Part shown: positions 60,666-64,000 of the stretch, piece by piece
Layout: every line of letters starts with the position of its first letter
How positions within the stretch are numbered: the stretch's first letter is position 1
Assembly (NCBI GenBank): GCA_014896235.1
Contig: JADBKU010000009.1
Coordinates: 116,536 to 180,535, forward strand
DNA from: a bacterium
Lineage (GTDB): Bacteria; Desulfobacterota; Binatia; Binatales; Binataceae
DNA: 64,000 bases
Direction of reading: 5' to 3'
Translations under genes and position numbers: made by a program
Notes under the pieces: generated by a model
Database searches by the model: none
What the model saw: only the letters and a program-made list of their open reading frames with translations
What the model was told of the DNA's origin: nothing

Positions 60666-61463
60666 CTAGACGCGGCAGAGCAGGCCGCCATCAACCGCGA
60701 TCGCTTCGCCGGTTACGAAACTGGAAGCGGGCGAGGCCAGATAAAGCAGCGCGCCCGAAATCTCTTCGGGTTTGAGCAGGCGGCGATAGGGCAGATATTT
60801 AACCAGCCTTTCGCCGAATTCGCCCGCTTCCAGCGCAGGACTGCCGGGTTCCTCGGTCCAGCCGCATTCGAGCAGGTTGATTCGCACCTTCCGCCGCGCC
60901 CATTCGAGCGCAAGCGCGCGCACCAGGTTGCGAACGGCGCCCTTGGCGGCGCAATAAAGCGAAGCGTTGGGAACGCCCCGCTCCGCCATTACATTGGTAA
61001 TCGTAACGATCGATCCGCCGCCGCGCTGAAGCATCACGCGGCCGATCTCTTGAAGCGCCATCCAGACCGCTTTGAAGTTTTCGTCCATCACGCGGTCATA
61101 GGCAGAATCATCGATCGTTTCGACCGGCGCGTAGAGGGGCGCATCGAGCGCGGTGACAAGGATGTCGAGGCCGCCAAGTTCAGCGACGGCGCGGTCGGCG
61201 GTCGCCGCTAAATCGGCGCGGATCGAGGCGCGCTGCGTGCGCGCCGCCGCCTTGACGCCGAGCGCTTGCGCGGCCTTGGCAACCTGCTTCAGAGACTCGT
61301 CGGCGCCGACGTCCTGCGACGCAAGCATCACGTTCGCGCCCGCCTCGGCCAGGGTGAGCGCGGCGACGCGGCCGACCGGATGCTCCGCGCCGACGACCAG
61401 CGCCGCTTTGCCCGCGAGCGAATAATCCCGCAAACCGGGTGGAAGGTTTTTTTGATCAGCCAT
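60666..61463 (-). CDS. SDR family oxidoreductase
   Basis: VVGAEHPVGRVAA, YCAAKGAVRNL. Confidence 0.87.
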   Translation of the reverse strand: MADQKNLPPGLRDYSLAGKAALVVGAEHPVGRVAALTLAEAGANVMLASQDVGADESLKQVAKAAQALGVKAAARTQRASIRADLAATADRAVAELGGLDILVTALDAPLYAPVETIDDSAYDRVMDENFKAVWMALQEIGRVMLQRGGGSIVTITNVMAERGVPNASLYCAAKGAVRNLVRALALEWARRKVRINLLECGWTEEPGSPALEAGEFGERLVKYLPYRRLLKPEEISGALLYLASPASSFVTGEAIAVDGGLLCRV

Positions 61464-61494
61464 GGGCGACCTCGGATGATGCGCGGAGGCAGGG

Positions 61495-62289
61495 TCAGGC
61501 GGGCTTGCCGGGCGCCACGCCGGTCGGCACGATGCCGCCGGCCAAGCCGCCGCCGTCGATGATGATCAACTCGCCGTTGATATGGTCGGACGCATCGGAA
61601 GCGAGAAACACCGCAAGTGGTCCGACGTCCTCGTCGTTGCCGGGACGGCCGATCGGGATGAATTTGCCGCCCTTGAAGAACTTCATCATCGCTTCGTTGT
61701 GCGGAAAGATGCCGGGGACGATGCAGTTCGTCTGGATATTGTTGTCGGCATAGGTCAGGGCCAGCGAACGCGTGAGCTGAAGCACGGCGCCCTTGGAGCA
61801 GGCGTACATGTAGTTGTGCTTGCCGCCGCGCAGGCCGTATCCGGAAGCGACGTTGATGATTTTGCCGCGGCCCGCCTTGAGCATATGCGGAATCACGGCG
61901 CGCGCGCAGAAGAACTGGCTGGAGAGATTCACGTCGATGCCGCGGCGCCATTCGTCGTCGGTGATTTGATCGATCGGCTTGCCGAAGGAGTCCTCGCCGA
62001 TGCCGGCATTGTTGACCATCACGTCAATCCGGCCGAATTCCTTTATCGCCGCCGCGACCATCGCGTTGACGTCGGCGGAACGGCCAACGTCGGTCGGCAC
62101 GACCAGGCATTTGCGTCCGGCGGCTTCGACCAGCGCCTTGGTTTCGTTGAGTTGATCGAGCGTGCGCGACGCGGCGACGATATCGGCGCCGCAATTGGCG
62201 AAGCGCACCGCCATCGCGCGGCCGAGGCCGCGTCCGCCGCCGGTGATGATGGCGACCTTGCCGTCGAGTTTGAAGCGGTCGAGTATCAT
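61495..62289 (-). CDS. SDR family oxidoreductase
   Basis: TGGGRGLGRAMA, NNAG, YACSKGAV. Confidence 0.92.
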   Translation of the reverse strand: MILDRFKLDGKVAIITGGGRGLGRAMAVRFANCGADIVAASRTLDQLNETKALVEAAGRKCLVVPTDVGRSADVNAMVAAAIKEFGRIDVMVNNAGIGEDSFGKPIDQITDDEWRRGIDVNLSSQFFCARAVIPHMLKAGRGKIINVASGYGLRGGKHNYMYACSKGAVLQLTRSLALTYADNNIQTNCIVPGIFPHNEAMMKFFKGGKFIPIGRPGNDEDVGPLAVFLASDASDHINGELIIIDGGGLAGGIVPTGVAPGKPA

Positions 62290-62452
62290 GGAACCTCCGC
62301 GCGACGGGCGAACCTCCCAGTCCGCATTGGATTCAAACTTAGCCGGTTGGCGAAGAATGCGGAACGCCGGCCGATTCCGGCCGGGACGGCAAGGAAACTT
62401 TTGACGCAACCGTCGCAGCCGTTATATCGTTCGATCGAGGTCATCGGCGGCC

Positions 62453-63076
62453 ATGCCCTTAAAGCTCGAAATGTTCTCCGATTTCATTTGCCCCTTCTGT
62501 TACATCGGCTTTGAAGTCGTGCGCAAGCTCAAACCGGAATTCGATTTCGAACTCGAATGGAAGGGCTTTCAGATCCATCCGGAGTGGCCGGCCGAAGGCA
62601 TGCCGGCGGCGCAATGGCGCGGCGGGATGGATGCGGAGACGCGCAAGGCGATCTGGACGCGAATCGTGGGCATGGGCGAAGCCGCGGGAATCGCGATGAA
62701 GCCGCCGGAGACGTATGCGAATTCCCGGCTCGCGCTGGAAGCCGCCGAGTTCGCGAAATCAACCGATCGAGCGGAAGCTTTTGAAGAGCGAATTTATCGC
62801 GCCTATTTCAGCGAGGGGCTGAATATAGGCCAGATCGGCGTGATCAAGGAATTGGCGGCGGATGCCGGAATCGACGCGGCGGCGATGAGCGAAGCGATCG
62901 AATCGGGGCGTTATCAGGCGACGCTGAAAGAAACCGCGGCCGCGGCGCATCAGCGAGGCGTAAGCGGCGTGCCGACGTTTTTCGCCGGCGAATTCCCGAT
63001 GGTCGGAGCGCAAAGCGAAGACGTGATGCGGATGCTGCTCAAGCGCGCCAGCGAACGGTTTGGCGCGGCGAAATAG
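62453..63076 (+). CDS. DsbA family oxidoreductase (FrnE-like)
   Basis: MFSDFICPFCYIG; GVSGVPTFFAGEFPMVGAQSEDVM. Confidence 0.93.
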   Translation: MPLKLEMFSDFICPFCYIGFEVVRKLKPEFDFELEWKGFQIHPEWPAEGMPAAQWRGGMDAETRKAIWTRIVGMGEAAGIAMKPPETYANSRLALEAAEFAKSTDRAEAFEERIYRAYFSEGLNIGQIGVIKELAADAGIDAAAMSEAIESGRYQATLKETAAAAHQRGVSGVPTFFAGEFPMVGAQSEDVMRMLLKRASERFGAAK

Positions 63077-63082
63077 CCGGAG

Positions 63083-63301
63083 ATGGCGCAACGGCTGGAT
63101 TTGCGCGGCGTCAAATGCCCGCTGAATTGGGCGCATGCGAAAGTGCGGCTGGAAACGATGGCGCGCCGCGAAATCCTGGAGTTGCTGATCGACGATCCGC
63201 GCGGCGTGCGCGATATACCGCGCGCCGCCGAGGCCGAAGGCCATGCGGTGGTCGCGGTCGAAGCGTGCGCCGGGGGCTGGCGCGTGGCGATCGAAAAATA
63301 G
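63083..63301 (+). CDS. TusA/SirA-like sulfurtransferase domain protein
   Basis: LDLRGVKCPLNWAHAKVRLETM. Confidence 0.88.
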   Translation: MAQRLDLRGVKCPLNWAHAKVRLETMARREILELLIDDPRGVRDIPRAAEAEGHAVVAVEACAGGWRVAIEK

Positions 63302-63380
63302 ACCGCGACTGGATTCGCGCGCACCGCAGCGAAATAATCAGGCTCACGGAAATCGGGCGAAACCATAAAGGATTGCGGCG

Positions 63381-63824
63381 ATGAACGCTGAACAAAAGCG
63401 CAAAATACTGGAGTTGCTCGGACAGGAGCACGTCGCCGTGTTGATTACGCAAGGCGATCGCTGGCCGACCGGAACATTGCAGGCGTTCGCCGAAACCGAG
63501 GAACTCGACCTTCTGTTCATCATGCGTTACGGCGTCGAGAAATATCAGAACCTGGTAAAACATCCGCGGGCCACGGTGCTAGTGGATACGCGAGACGTCG
63601 GGAACGTTCCGACCTTCGAAATCACGCGCGCCTCGATTCAGGGCGAAGCGGCCGAGGTGCCGCGCGAGAGCGCCGACTGGGAGCGCTACAAGGCGATTTT
63701 CCTGAAGAAGAATTCTTTCGAAGCGCCTTTTTTCGGATCGGACACGCTCAGAATGATGCGCATCACGCCGCGGCGCATCTCATATGCGGCGGGCCTCAAG
63801 GACACCTTCTGGGTCGAGTTGTAG
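63381..63824 (+). CDS. pyridoxamine 5'-phosphate oxidase family protein
   Basis: LGQEHVAVLITQGDRWPTGTL...VEKYQNLVKHPRATVLVDT. Confidence 0.82.
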   Translation: MNAEQKRKILELLGQEHVAVLITQGDRWPTGTLQAFAETEELDLLFIMRYGVEKYQNLVKHPRATVLVDTRDVGNVPTFEITRASIQGEAAEVPRESADWERYKAIFLKKNSFEAPFFGSDTLRMMRITPRRISYAAGLKDTFWVEL

Positions 63825-64000
63825 TTGCTTGCGGCGCTTCCGCCGCGCCGCTTCCCGCAAATCAATAACTCTCCGCCGCGAATATAAGGGGCTCCGCCAC
63901 GTCTGCGTGGGTGGGGCCGTTCGCCTGCGCGCCCCCGCACCCGCGGCAAGGGCACACGACTTGCTGATCCGTCACGCTGAAAGCGGGCCGATGCCGCATC

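Noticed and set aside
1-64000. CRISPR arrays, tRNA, rRNA, transposons, prophage
   Set aside because: No regularly spaced repeats, cloverleaf-like genes, rRNA signature sequences, transposases or phage structural genes were recognised by eye; a tRNAscan/Infernal run would be decisive.

Overview
This 64 kb GC-rich bacterial window is mostly core metabolism. It has no rRNA, tRNA, CRISPR array, transposase or prophage that I could recognise. Main blocks: trxA; tandem zinc alcohol dehydrogenases; a minus-strand dapA-dapF-lysA set; a minus-strand xerC-hslV-hslU-argB-argD-argF-argG-argH-lipoprotein set; glmU-glmS; a CaiB-type CoA transferase; a NERD/UvrD-like nuclease-helicase; ispG; a run of conserved hypotheticals including an HExxH protein with an Arg/Ala-rich tail; a GAF/sigma-54 activator; fatty-acid/SDR-type oxidoreductases; a pyruvate-dehydrogenase-type E1a-E1b-E2 operon; nth; a MoxR-DUF58-BatA-VWA operon; a bactofilin; and a DsbA-TusA-PNPOx tail. 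I did not find a convincing new multi-gene system. The best leads are: (1) two paralogous single-HTH (excisionase/BldC-like) regulators without integrases, one preceded by head-to-tail direct repeats; (2) a perfect palindrome filling the 17-bp spacer of the predicted trxA promoter; (3) interleaved, mutually exclusive inverted repeats plus a G-rich run at about 37,703-37,758; (4) an HExxH protein with a histone-H1-like tail; (5) a solo NERD-helicase; (6) apparent frameshifts in argH and glmU, which are probably assembly indels but need checking. Product names come from my own motif and family recognition; no database search was run.
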